Below are positions 54,594 to 63,023 of a stretch of 64,000 nucleotides of DNA, one piece after another (positions within the stretch are counted from its first letter, which is position 1; each line of letters opens with the position of its first letter). The notes under the pieces were generated by a model. That model saw only the letters and a list, made by a program, of their open reading frames with translations, searched no databases and was not told the DNA's origin. The translations under genes were made by a program, and so were the position numbers. The stretch covers positions 124,001 through 188,000 of the forward strand of contig NZ_BMGR01000011.1 of the NCBI RefSeq assembly GCF_014640295.1, read 5' to 3'. Source of the stretch: Paenibacillus abyssi. GTDB taxonomy: Bacteria; Bacillota; Bacilli; Paenibacillales; Paenibacillaceae.

Positions 54594-56048
54594 ATGTTTC
54601 ACGTATCTGAATACGAGGATTTCGGCCTGCATGCAGACAAATATGCCATAAATATGGCCTATGCGGCCTGGAAAATGAGAGAAGGAGATCAAATACGCGC
54701 CTTCGACCTGTATTACCGCCATAATCCATTTCAAAACGGGTACGGCGTTTTTATTGGTTTGGAGCGGGTCGTACGGTATCTAAGCAGCTTGACGTTTTCC
54801 GAAGAGGATATCGCGTATTTAAAAGAACAGGAGGAGGGATACGAAGCGGGTTTCTATGATGTGCTTCGCGCTTTTCGGTTTACCGGGGATGTTTACGCGG
54901 TGAAAGAAGGCAGTTATGTTTTTCCCAATGTGCCGCTGATGAAAGTCATAGGGTCAAAGCTACAGGTCTACCTCATCGAAGCCGCCCTATTAGGATTTAT
55001 TAATTTTCAAACCTTAATTGGGACTAAAGCAGCCCGTATTCGCCATGTTGCACAAACCGAAACGCTGCTGGAGATGGGGCTGCGCCGCGCTCATGAGGCT
55101 GATGCCAGCATATGGGGCGCAAGAGCGGCCTATCTCACAGGGTTTGATGCGACAAGCAATATGCGCGCGGGAAAATGGTTTGGAATCCCGACAAAAGGCA
55201 CAATGAGCCACGCCTGGGTTCAAGATGGGGACGAGCTGGAGCAATTCCGTAAATATGCACAAGTACATCGCGATAACTTCACACCGCTTGTCGATACCTA
55301 TGATACGCTCCGGAGCGGTATTCCGAACGCCATCATTGTAGCGAAAGAGCTTGAAGGCTTGGGGCATCGGATGAAAGATGTGCGCATCGACTCGGGGGAT
55401 CTGGCTTATCAATATTTCAATGGGCGCGCGATGCTCGATGATGCAGGCCTTGGATACTCGGGCATGATCGCTTCGGGTGATCTGGATGAGCAATTAATCG
55501 TATCCCTTAAAAATCAAGGCGTTAAATACGACAAGTTCGGGATCGGTACGAAGCTGAGCACAGCTTATGATCAGCCATCACTTGGCGGCGTGTATAAATT
55601 AGTCGCAAAAGAAGAAGACGGCGTATGGATTCCAACGATTAAAATATCTGGCACGCCGGAGAAAGTGTCCACCCCAGGCAACAAAGCTTATTATCGCATA
55701 TTCGAAAAGGAAACGGGTAAGTATGCTGGCGATTATATAACACTTCACGATGAAATCATTGACCCGTCTGAGCCCCTAACTCTCTATGATCCGCAGCATA
55801 CGTTTGCCAAAGTCATGAAACCGCACCACTATGAAGTACAGCCAATGCTTCAGCCTATTTTTAAGAGTGGTCAACAACTCATTACGCTGCCATCGTTAAC
55901 GGACAGCCGTCAGTATCATGCACAGGAGAAACTAAAGTTTTGGAGCGAATACCTTCGCACGATTAATCCGGCGCGCTACCGCGTAAGCTTGAGCGATAAA
56001 CTTTATTCCACCAAGCAAAAAATGATTCAAGAGAGGGTAGACCGGTGA
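54594..56048 (+). CDS. pncB: Nicotinate phosphoribosyltransferase
   Basis: 484 residues. Family sequences: DKYAINMAYAAWKMREG, RHNPFQNGYGVFIGLERVVR, MELGLRRAHEAD-like MGLRRAHEADASIWGARAAY, GTMSHAWVQ with the phosphorylated/active His, VRIDSGDLAYQYF and KFGIGTKLSTAYDQPSLGGV. It joins nicotinate to PRPP, using ATP, to give NaMN. 38 nt after pncA: a two-gene NAD-salvage operon. A GGTAAAA/TTTTACC hairpin follows the stop. Confidence 0.94.
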   Translation: MFHVSEYEDFGLHADKYAINMAYAAWKMREGDQIRAFDLYYRHNPFQNGYGVFIGLERVVRYLSSLTFSEEDIAYLKEQEEGYEAGFYDVLRAFRFTGDVYAVKEGSYVFPNVPLMKVIGSKLQVYLIEAALLGFINFQTLIGTKAARIRHVAQTETLLEMGLRRAHEADASIWGARAAYLTGFDATSNMRAGKWFGIPTKGTMSHAWVQDGDELEQFRKYAQVHRDNFTPLVDTYDTLRSGIPNAIIVAKELEGLGHRMKDVRIDSGDLAYQYFNGRAMLDDAGLGYSGMIASGDLDEQLIVSLKNQGVKYDKFGIGTKLSTAYDQPSLGGVYKLVAKEEDGVWIPTIKISGTPEKVSTPGNKAYYRIFEKETGKYAGDYITLHDEIIDPSEPLTLYDPQHTFAKVMKPHHYEVQPMLQPIFKSGQQLITLPSLTDSRQYHAQEKLKFWSEYLRTINPARYRVSLSDKLYSTKQKMIQERVDR

Positions 56049-56084
56049 GGTAAAAGCTTTGGTTTTACCGCAATCACTGCGCAG

Positions 56085-56205
56085 TCGAATGTTCTTCCGA
56101 TCGCTGTTGTTCCCGGATTCCCTTGAATAAATAGGCCGAGGTGGGAATCCGGGAACAAAGGCGACCGCTGACGCTTCTCCAGAATCATTCGATCTGCTTC
56201 GTTTA
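56085..56205. repeat. Long imperfect palindrome
   Basis: The core is TTGTTCCCGGATTCCC and its exact complement, 16-bp arms around a 20-nt loop (56107-56122, 56143-56158). Beyond the core the arms continue to match imperfectly: CGATCGCTG against CGGTCGCCT, and GCAGTCGAATGTTCT against GCAGATCGAATGATTCT, with a ~13-nt extra piece in the right arm. Total span ~120 nt. Possibly a MITE or other mobile palindromic repeat. Confidence 0.6.
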
Positions 56206-56240
56206 GGCGTAACCGTTTCTTTCCTACAAACAAACCAAAG

Positions 56241-56842
56241 AAGCCTTTCCTTGTTAACATGTAAGTACAACCAAACATGAACAAAGGAGAGGCTTCCTAT
56301 GTACATCGAATATACCATGGACCAGCTTACTTTGCCCATGGAATTGCAGGAAGATATCCCCGATAATCATCTCGTCCGCGTCATCAATGATGACGTCAAT
56401 CGCCTACCTATGAAGATCCAAGGAACACACACGCGCTTTGGAAGACAGCTATTAGCAAGATCGACAACTGGACCTACATGGCTGAGGAAGACAGCTGGGT
56501 TTGCCCGGCGGGTCAGCGACTGACCTTCCGAAGAGTAAGTCAAGAGTGGACCGAGCGCGGTTATGAAATCCGCCAACGTCATTACCGGAGCAGCGTTTGC
56601 CAAGGATGCCCGCTGAAACCTAGCTGCACCAAAGCGGCAGGCAATCGGGAGATCAAGGCTAGCATGGAGTATCTCCGCCATAAACAAATGGCAAGAGAGC
56701 GTTTGAAGAGTGAAGAAGGCCGCAGTTGACCGAAGACGAGAAATGGCGCCACGGATAGGAGACCTGTGACGCCATTTTTACCGTTTTAGAGGTACCTATC
56801 AAGCTTCAATATCTCATTGAAGATCCCTATTGGGACAGCCTC
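56241..56842 (+). mobile_element. Decayed IS1182-family insertion sequence
   Basis: About 600 nt of what is normally a ~1.6-1.9 kb element. It begins with a leader hairpin (AAGCCTTTCCTTGTT with AACAAAGGAGAGGCTT) that covers the transposase RBS, continues with pieces of transposase, and ends at the terminal GGGACAGCCTC. The last 103 nt are shared with 26173-26274. No matching left terminal repeat was found. Confidence 0.82.
56299..56729 (+). pseudogene. IS1182-type transposase, internally deleted
   Basis: The N-terminus is intact for ~38 codons (MYIEYTMDQLTLPMELQEDI, PDNHLVRVINDDVNRL). It then jumps by deletion into the C-terminal zinc-finger region in another frame: KIDNWTYMAEEDSWVCPAGQ, RHYRSSVCQGCPLKPSCTKA, EYLRHKQMARERLKSEEG. 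The DDE core is gone. A second deletion removes most of what follows SEEG, and the C-terminal NGATDRRPVTPFLPF resumes near 56741. Confidence 0.85.
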
Positions 56843-56852
56843 TTCTTTACAG

Positions 56853-57620
56853 TTATGAATCCATCTTTTTGATTTTTGCAGGATTGTTGATTTTGTATGG
56901 GACAGGATGTTTAGTGAGCTTTTTTGCTACAATTTTCCCTACAAAGCTGATCATGTCCCCGATTTCCAGTTCCATTTTCTTAAGTGTGGCGCTATGGCTC
57001 GACCAGGCTGTTCCGATTTCAGTTAGAGGATCTGTAATCGAAACCAATTCATAGATGACCACTTCGTCATCATTATCGGAGAAATGATTCGGTACCGTTG
57101 TAAACTCCTTTACGGTAGCGGTCATTTCAACCTTGTCTTCAGGAAGCTGAACTTTTTGTGCCTTTTCTTTTTTTGTTTTGTTCTTTGGGGACGTTTCAAC
57201 CTTTGGTTCTTCAACCTTAGCCGCTTCGACTTTAGGCTCCTCGATCTTGGTTTCCTCAATAGGTTCGGTTTCTTCTTGCCTTGCAACCTTAACCGCTTCT
57301 TCTTTTACTTCTTCTGGATCTGCTGTTTCCTTTGCTGCAGCCGATAGCTTCTGGCCGTAATTCGATGCCTGCATCTCCTTCAGGAATGAGGGGTGGATAC
57401 AATGACGTTGTTTGTTATCGAATTCAATGACAGCAGTTATTTTATCAGCAAAACCGATAATACTGCAGGAGAGATTCATGCCATATCCTTTGTAGAAAAA
57501 TTCTTTTGTTTTGCTGGCTTTCTCAGATAGCAAGCCCCATTCTTTACATTTTGCTATTTGCTCTGCTTCGTTTTCAAAGGTGTTATACATGCCCGGCTCG
57601 ATAATGAATGTATATTCCAT
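56853..57620 (-). CDS. Hypothetical protein with acidic repeat linker
   Basis: 255 residues. N-terminal domain ~1-88, a Glu/Lys/Pro/Val linker with repeated EEPKVEAAKV units (~95-155), and a C-terminal ~95-residue beta-rich domain (EMTATVKEFTTVPNHFSDND, GDMISFVGKIVAKKLTKHPV) that looks like an OB fold. Unknown function. RBS AAAGGCGGAG. The IS1182 remnant ends 10 nt beyond its stop. Confidence 0.7.
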   Translation of the reverse strand: MEYTFIIEPGMYNTFENEAEQIAKCKEWGLLSEKASKTKEFFYKGYGMNLSCSIIGFADKITAVIEFDNKQRHCIHPSFLKEMQASNYGQKLSAAAKETADPEEVKEEAVKVARQEETEPIEETKIEEPKVEAAKVEEPKVETSPKNKTKKEKAQKVQLPEDKVEMTATVKEFTTVPNHFSDNDDEVVIYELVSITDPLTEIGTAWSSHSATLKKMELEIGDMISFVGKIVAKKLTKHPVPYKINNPAKIKKMDS

Positions 57621-57825
57621 CTATACTCCGCCTTTCTGTTGTTCAGAGATATTGTATCATTTTTGGCTCGTTTGATCATTATTTTGAAATCGCCCGGGCA
57701 TGGTGATTCATAAAAGCATGTATAAGAGAAGCGCAAGACGTGAGAACCTCTGAATCCCATGTTGAGTTGTTCTCTCCTTACGTTTATAATGGTACGAGAA
57801 TATTTTAGAAGAAAAGGTGTCATTC

Positions 57826-59382
57826 ATGAGCATATTAAACGTAGAACGACTTAGTCATGGTTTTGGAGATCGCGCGATCTTCAACGACGTATCATTCCGC
57901 CTGCTCAAAGGCGAGCATATCGGTCTCATCGGGGCTAACGGCGAGGGCAAGTCCACTTTCATGAACATTATTACAGGCAAACTCCAGCCGGATGATGGCA
58001 AGATCGAATGGTCCAAACGTATGCGTGTCGGATACCTCGATCAGCATGCAGTGCTTAACAAGGGCATGACAATCCGCGATGTTTTAAAGGGAGCTTTCCA
58101 GTATCTGTTCGATATGGAACAAGAGATGAACGACATGTACGCCAAGATGGGCGATGTATCTCCGGAGGAGCTTGAACAGCTGCTCGAGGATGTAGGGACG
58201 ATTCAGGATACATTAACGAATCAAGATTTTTACATGATCGATGCCAAGATTGAAGAAACCGCCCGCGGTCTTGGACTTACCGATATTGGGCTGGATAAGG
58301 ACGTCAACGACCTAAGCGGCGGACAGCGGACGAAGGTATTGCTGGCAAAACTGCTGCTTGAAAAGCCTGATATTCTGCTTCTCGACGAGCCTACGAACTA
58401 TCTCGATGAACAGCATATTGAATGGTTGAAGCGTTACCTGCAAGAGTACGAGAGTGCATTCATTCTTATCTCACACGACATACCCTTCCTGAACAGCGTC
58501 ATTAACCTGATTTATCATATGGAGAATCAAGAATTAACCCGTTATGTCGGTGATTACGATCACTTCCTGCAGGTCCATGAAATGAAAAAGCAGCAGCTTG
58601 AATCGGCCTTTAAGCGGCAGCAGCAGGAAATCGCCGATTTGAAAGACTTCGTAGCACGCAATAAAGCCAGTGTTGCCACGCGGAACATGGCGATGTCCAG
58701 ACAAAAGAAGCTCGACAAGATGGAAGTCATCGAGCTGGCCAAGGAAAAACCGAAGCCACAGTTCAACTTCAAAGATGCCAGAGCTTCCGGTAAGCTTATT
58801 TTCGAGACGAAAGATCTCGTCATCGGTTATGACAGCCCCTTGTCCAGACCGCTCGATCTCCGTATGGAACGCGGTCAGAAGATTGCGCTTGTCGGTGCGA
58901 ACGGGATCGGTAAAACGACACTGCTGCGGAGTATTTTAGGCGAGATTCAAGCTCTGTCCGGAACCGTTGAGCGTGGAGAAAACCAATACATCGGCTATTT
59001 CGAACAGGAAATGAAGGATGCGAATTACAATACATGCATCGAGGAAGTATGGAAGGAATTCCCTTCTTACTCGCAATTCGAAGTGCGCGCCGCACTGGCC
59101 AAGTGCGGCCTCACAACCAAGCATATCGAGAGTAAGATAGCTGTACTCAGCGGCGGCGAGAAGGCGAAGGTACGCCTGTGCAAGCTGATCAACCGCGAAA
59201 CGAACCTGCTCGTGCTTGATGAGCCGACCAACCACTTGGATGTAGATGCTAAGGATGAGCTTAAGCGTGCCCTGAAGGCGTACAAAGGCAGCATTCTGCT
59301 GATTTCCCATGAACCGGAATTTTATCGCGACGTCGTTACAGATACTTGGAACTGCGAATCTTGGACGACGAAGGTGTTTTAA
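57826..59382 (+). CDS. ABC-F family ATP-binding protein
   Basis: 518 residues from the ATG after AAAAGGTG; a GTG three codons upstream is less well placed. Two ABC domains without membrane spans: Walker A GANGEGKSTFMNI and GANGIGKTTLLRS; signatures LSGGQRTKV and LSGGEKAKV; Walker B LLLDEPTNYLDE and LVLDEPTNHLDV. The P-site linker lies at ~245-320. It matches the YkpA/YbiT branch, which act on the ribosome E site. Not a classical resistance subtype by eye. Confidence 0.92.
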   Translation: MSILNVERLSHGFGDRAIFNDVSFRLLKGEHIGLIGANGEGKSTFMNIITGKLQPDDGKIEWSKRMRVGYLDQHAVLNKGMTIRDVLKGAFQYLFDMEQEMNDMYAKMGDVSPEELEQLLEDVGTIQDTLTNQDFYMIDAKIEETARGLGLTDIGLDKDVNDLSGGQRTKVLLAKLLLEKPDILLLDEPTNYLDEQHIEWLKRYLQEYESAFILISHDIPFLNSVINLIYHMENQELTRYVGDYDHFLQVHEMKKQQLESAFKRQQQEIADLKDFVARNKASVATRNMAMSRQKKLDKMEVIELAKEKPKPQFNFKDARASGKLIFETKDLVIGYDSPLSRPLDLRMERGQKIALVGANGIGKTTLLRSILGEIQALSGTVERGENQYIGYFEQEMKDANYNTCIEEVWKEFPSYSQFEVRAALAKCGLTTKHIESKIAVLSGGEKAKVRLCKLINRETNLLVLDEPTNHLDVDAKDELKRALKAYKGSILLISHEPEFYRDVVTDTWNCESWTTKVF

Positions 59383-59394
59383 AGTATAAACTAC

Positions 59395-59437
59395 AAAAAG
59401 CCTATCTAATCCTTAGTGATTAGGTAGGCTTTTTTTG
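59395..59437 (+). terminator. Intrinsic terminator
   Basis: AAGCCTATCTAATC pairs with GATTAGGTAGGCTT; seven T. Confidence 0.92.
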
Positions 59438-59548
59438 TCTGAACGATCCTCCGATACATTTTTGAGTTGCTTTAACAAATGATGAATGATAACCTCCTCC
59501 TATATGGGGTGGTTTTTCTCATAGTGATTGAAGTCAGGAGGCGTTAAC

Positions 59549-60331
59549 ATGGATCTGAATTTACAAGGAAAGACTGCTTTAATTACAGGAGCCAGCAAAG
59601 GGATCGGGTTTGAAACTGCTCTCCGATTAGTTATCGAAGGAGCTAATGTAGCAATCTGTGCAAGAAATGAAGATGATCTTACAGCAGCGGCTGGACGAAT
59701 ATTAGAACGGACAGGTAAACAGGTGCTTTGCATCAAGGCGGATGTCTCGAAGGAAGAGAACTGTGAACGAATCGTATTGCAGACGGTTGAAACTTACGGC
59801 GGGCTAGACATTCTAGTCAATAATGCCGGCACCTCCTCCGCTAAGCCTTTTGAACAAGTGGAGACTGAGACATGGCAGCACGATCTGGATCTCAAATTAT
59901 TCGGTGCCATTCATTGTTCCCGTTATGCGGTTCCTTATATGCGTCAAGCCGGAGGCGGGGCGATCGTGAATGTTACGGCATCCGGTGCCAAAACCCCATC
60001 TGCTTCATCACTGCCCACCACAGTCAGCAGAGCTGCAGGGATGGCTCTCACCAAAGCAATGAGTAAAGATCTGGGTCCCGATAATATTCGCGTAAATACA
60101 GTTTGCATCGGATTGATTCGGAGTGATCAGATCGAAAGAGGCTGGCAAGAAACCTCGTCCGAACTTACATGGGAGCAATACTCAAGCAAGATGGGCAAGC
60201 AGATTCCCTTAGGCCGTATTGGGGACACGGATGAAGCAGCTAATGTCATCACATTTCTCGTGTCCTCAGCGGCTTCTTATGTTACAGGAACCTCCATTAA
60301 TATAGACGGGGGCGCATCTGGGGCTCTGTGA
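59549..60331 (+). CDS. SDR family oxidoreductase with atypical active site
   Basis: 260 residues from the ATG behind CAGGAGG. The NAD(P) motif is TGASKGIG (~14-21), then NNAG (~91-94). The Ser region is VTASG, but the usual YxxxK reads TTVSR (about Thr157 and Arg161), so the catalytic Tyr and Lys are missing while the following AAGMALTKAM helix is kept. The C-terminus (VTGTSINIDGGASGAL) is standard. Probably a divergent or non-catalytic SDR. Confidence 0.88.
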   Translation: MDLNLQGKTALITGASKGIGFETALRLVIEGANVAICARNEDDLTAAAGRILERTGKQVLCIKADVSKEENCERIVLQTVETYGGLDILVNNAGTSSAKPFEQVETETWQHDLDLKLFGAIHCSRYAVPYMRQAGGGAIVNVTASGAKTPSASSLPTTVSRAAGMALTKAMSKDLGPDNIRVNTVCIGLIRSDQIERGWQETSSELTWEQYSSKMGKQIPLGRIGDTDEAANVITFLVSSAASYVTGTSINIDGGASGAL

Positions 60332-60421
60332 ATGCTATAGGAGAACGAATAATCTCATGGAGCATTACATGTTCAATATGGTGCATAGAGTATGGGCTGC
60401 GCTTAGGAAGGGTGAAGAACA

Positions 60422-61330
60422 TTGAACAAAAATCGTTTGGGATTATCTGAACTATACATCAGTGAAATGGGATTAGGGTGTATGTCCTTAGGGACAGATG
60501 AATCAAAAGCGATCCCGATCATCCAAGAAGCTTTGGAGCAAGGTATCAATTTCTTGGACACAGCTGATTTGTATGATGCCGGTATAAATGAAGAGATTGT
60601 AGGTAAAGCCATTCACAATCGGCGTGCGGATGTCATTTTGGCTACAAAGGTCGGTAACCGCAGAGAGGCAGGAGTGGAAGGATGGTCATGGGATCCATCA
60701 AAGCAATACATTAAAACGGCGGTTAAGGAAAGCCTTAGAAGGCTGCAAACGGATTACATCGATTTGTATCAGCTGCACGGAGGCACTTTGGATGATCCAA
60801 TAGACGAAACGATTGAGGCTTTTGAAGAGCTTAAAGAAGAAGGTTTGATTCGTTACTACGGGATCTCCTCGATTCGTCCCAATGTCATTCGGGAATATGT
60901 GAAGCGTTCGAATATTGTCAGTGTAATGAGCCAGTATAGTATTTTGGATAGACGGCCTGAGGAGGAAATACTGCCGCTGCTGCAAGAGCATGGGATCAGT
61001 GTGATCGAACGAGGGCCATTAGCGAACGGTATCCTAACAGATAAAGGACGCATGAAAGCTGAAAAAGGCTACTTGGAGTACAGTAGGGAAGAACTGCTGG
61101 CACTGCTTGATCAACTGCATAATCTGACTGGCAGCACCAGGGATATTGCTCATTTCGCACTGCGCTACCCGCTGTATCATCCTGCAGTTGCTGCAGCTAT
61201 TCCAGGAGCGAGTTCCTTGAATCAGCTCTTACATAACATTGCATCATTCGGTTCAGAGCGGCTCACGATGGATGAGTACGAAAAAATTCGGCAGATTAGC
61301 CGACCGAATCAATATACGCTGCACCGGTAA
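60422..61330 (+). CDS. Aldo/keto reductase
   Basis: 302 residues with a TTG start after GGAAGGGTG. Catalytic tetrad regions: NFLDTADLYDAG (Asp, Tyr), ILATKVGNRR (Lys), YQLHGGTLDD (His). NADPH-dependent reduction of aldehydes or ketones; substrate unknown. It follows the SDR gene by ~90 nt on the same strand and may be cotranscribed. Confidence 0.92.
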   Translation: MNKNRLGLSELYISEMGLGCMSLGTDESKAIPIIQEALEQGINFLDTADLYDAGINEEIVGKAIHNRRADVILATKVGNRREAGVEGWSWDPSKQYIKTAVKESLRRLQTDYIDLYQLHGGTLDDPIDETIEAFEELKEEGLIRYYGISSIRPNVIREYVKRSNIVSVMSQYSILDRRPEEEILPLLQEHGISVIERGPLANGILTDKGRMKAEKGYLEYSREELLALLDQLHNLTGSTRDIAHFALRYPLYHPAVAAAIPGASSLNQLLHNIASFGSERLTMDEYEKIRQISRPNQYTLHR

Positions 61331-61371
61331 CTAGAACCAGTGAAGATGATGCAATCGACAAACATTTTTAT

Positions 61372-61398
61372 TTCCGCGCTCAGCGTGGATTTTTTTAT
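61372..61398 (+). terminator. Intrinsic terminator
   Basis: TCCGCGCT/GCGTGGA stem, then seven T. Confidence 0.75.
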
Positions 61399-61436
61399 TT
61401 TGCTCACCTATCCGAACTGTATCTGTTACTTTCTTA

Positions 61437-61607
61437 ATGGAAATTGTTGACAATAATCTAGATTCGGAGACGATAAAGTTATCACGTTATAATCTGGCTA
61501 CAAACCAGACAGAAGAGGGGATACGTTCATTAGGTCTGGAGCAGCTTGGAGCTGATGCGGTTAACTCGGCGTTAATTGAAGGGAACCTGGCGTACATTTT
61601 GCAGTGA
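61437..61607 (+). other. Open frame of 56 codons, possible gene remnant
   Basis: It reads MEIVDNNLDSETIKLSRYNL and continues GIRSLGLEQLGADAVNSALI to a TGA. The composition is protein-like but no RBS precedes the ATG. It may be the tail of a decayed gene. Remaining bases of 61399-61729 hold a TTGACA at ~61447 and AT-rich sequence before the next gene. Confidence 0.25.
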
Positions 61608-61729
61608 GATTTGAGGGTCCAGCATCGGAAAAGGAAGAACAGATGAATTAATTAATAATATTAAATATTAATAACATTAAATAAAATCTCTGTGTATCGT
61701 CGTTATAATGAACAGGCGAGGTAATAAAC

Positions 61730-62200
61730 ATGCATGAATCAGTGTTATTATATAAAAAGATTGAAACGTTAAGAAAACTCGAAACAATCGGTTATCAGAT
61801 CGCATTTTACGTGCTGCAGGATGAGAATCTGGCCATCGCGGCAACCAAGAAAACGTTACTCGTACTGTTCGAGGAGAATAGCTTTTTCCACAAGCCGCTC
61901 CTGGATCAGAAAGAAATCATGAAAAAAGTAATCATAGAAATTCGTTTGCGGCTAAACAAAAAATGTTATAACTCGGAGCAGACGCCGCGGGTCTGCTCCT
62001 TTGTCTATTATAAGTTAGTATTGAGATCTGCAGTCAGCATTTCCTTAAACCGATTTGCAATAAGCGTTAAAGAACCTACTCTCCTTGTTGCGATTCCAAC
62101 GGAACGTGTAGGAATCGGCTCTCTTGTCTGCAATGCAAAGAGCTTTCCTTGTTCGAGCAAATCTTGTACAAAAGAGTGGGTTACAAAAGCCGCCCCATAG
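61730..62200 (+). CDS. Small hypothetical protein, 3' end disrupted by probable frameshift
   Basis: The first ~78 codons look real (MHESVLLYKKIETLRKLETI, AATKKTLLVLFEEN, then IIEIRLRLNKK): a helical protein, perhaps sigma-like. After that the frame runs through a perfect terminator hairpin and 190 nt antisense to the LysR gene, which is not credible. One extra A in the run at ~61958-61963 would give KKML and a TAA at once. The true product is therefore likely ~80 residues. Confidence 0.5.
   Translation: MHESVLLYKKIETLRKLETIGYQIAFYVLQDENLAIAATKKTLLVLFEENSFFHKPLLDQKEIMKKVIIEIRLRLNKKCYNSEQTPRVCSFVYYKLVLRSAVSISLNRFAISVKEPTLLVAIPTERVGIGSLVCNAKSFPCSSKSCTKEWVTKAAP
61975..62005. terminator. Bidirectional-type terminator
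   Basis: GGAGCAGAC/GTCTGCTCC, loop GCCGCGG, then TTTGTC. It lies between the convergent small gene and LysR gene. Confidence 0.8.
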
Positions 62201-62904
62201 CCTCGCTGAGCAAACTCCGTTAACATGTCTAGGCTGCTTAGTTCGATATCCACTTCCGAATGCAAGCCCTGGGAGGATAACCATTGTTCAACGAACGCTC
62301 TCGTGCTGCTCTCTTGAGACAACAGCAGGAGCGGTATCTTTATCATGTCTTCAGTAGAGATTGATTGCTTTGTTAACGAACGATAAGCTTGACCGACGAC
62401 AAAACAATCTTGAATCGCAAGCAGGTGATCAACATTGAGGTCGTCATCAAGCAGCGGAAGATGAACAAGTCCAAGATCAATCCGGCCTTCTTTTAATCGG
62501 TTTCTAATGTCAGAGGTTTTTCCTTGGGTAAGACGGATCCGGACATCCGGGTGTTCCGCATGGAATTGATCCAAGACCGGCAATAAGAGATGTTTAATAA
62601 CCGGCCCGTTTGCTCCGATTCGCAGCTCCCCGGCTGTCAGTTCCCTTAATGAACGAATTTTGTTCTCGCCCGCATCAATGAAGGAGAAGGATTTCTCCAC
62701 ATATTCAAGCAGCGCCGAACCCTCGGTCGTCAAGGCAACTCCTTTGGACATCCGGTCAAACAGCTTCACCCCAAGTTCCGCTTCTAACTGTTTGATGGCA
62801 TAGCTTACTGAAGGCTGTGTAATATGAAGCTCATGCGCAGCTTTCGTTAGATTTCCTAATTTAGCGGTATGAAGAAATATACGATACCATTCCATATTCA
62901 TCAT
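62008..62904 (-). CDS. LysR family transcriptional regulator
   Basis: 298 residues. Winged helix: WYRIFLHTAKLGNLTKAAHE, ITQPSVSYAIKQLEAELGVK. Effector domain from ~90 (ELRIGANGPVIKHLLLPVLD). Several ATG codons occur in the first four residues; the first has AGAGGA upstream. It is divergent from aroC, separated by 119 nt, and so may control it. Confidence 0.9.
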   Translation of the reverse strand: MMNMEWYRIFLHTAKLGNLTKAAHELHITQPSVSYAIKQLEAELGVKLFDRMSKGVALTTEGSALLEYVEKSFSFIDAGENKIRSLRELTAGELRIGANGPVIKHLLLPVLDQFHAEHPDVRIRLTQGKTSDIRNRLKEGRIDLGLVHLPLLDDDLNVDHLLAIQDCFVVGQAYRSLTKQSISTEDMIKIPLLLLSQESSTRAFVEQWLSSQGLHSEVDIELSSLDMLTEFAQRGYGAAFVTHSFVQDLLEQGKLFALQTREPIPTRSVGIATRRVGSLTLIANRFKEMLTADLNTNL

Positions 62905-62961
62905 AATGATATAGATCCTCTCTATGGAAGTCTGCTATTATTCTGATTTCATTTATCGCAC

Positions 62962-62981
62962 TTTCAAAATTATAATTGAAA
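62962..62981. promoter_or_regulatory. Candidate LysR-type operator
   Basis: TTTCAA-8-TTGAAA dyad between the divergent LysR and aroC genes; a TATAAT lies within the spacer. Confidence 0.4.
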
Positions 62982-63023
62982 TACAGTGTATACGCAAAAC
63001 AACTTAACAGGAGGGCATCAATT

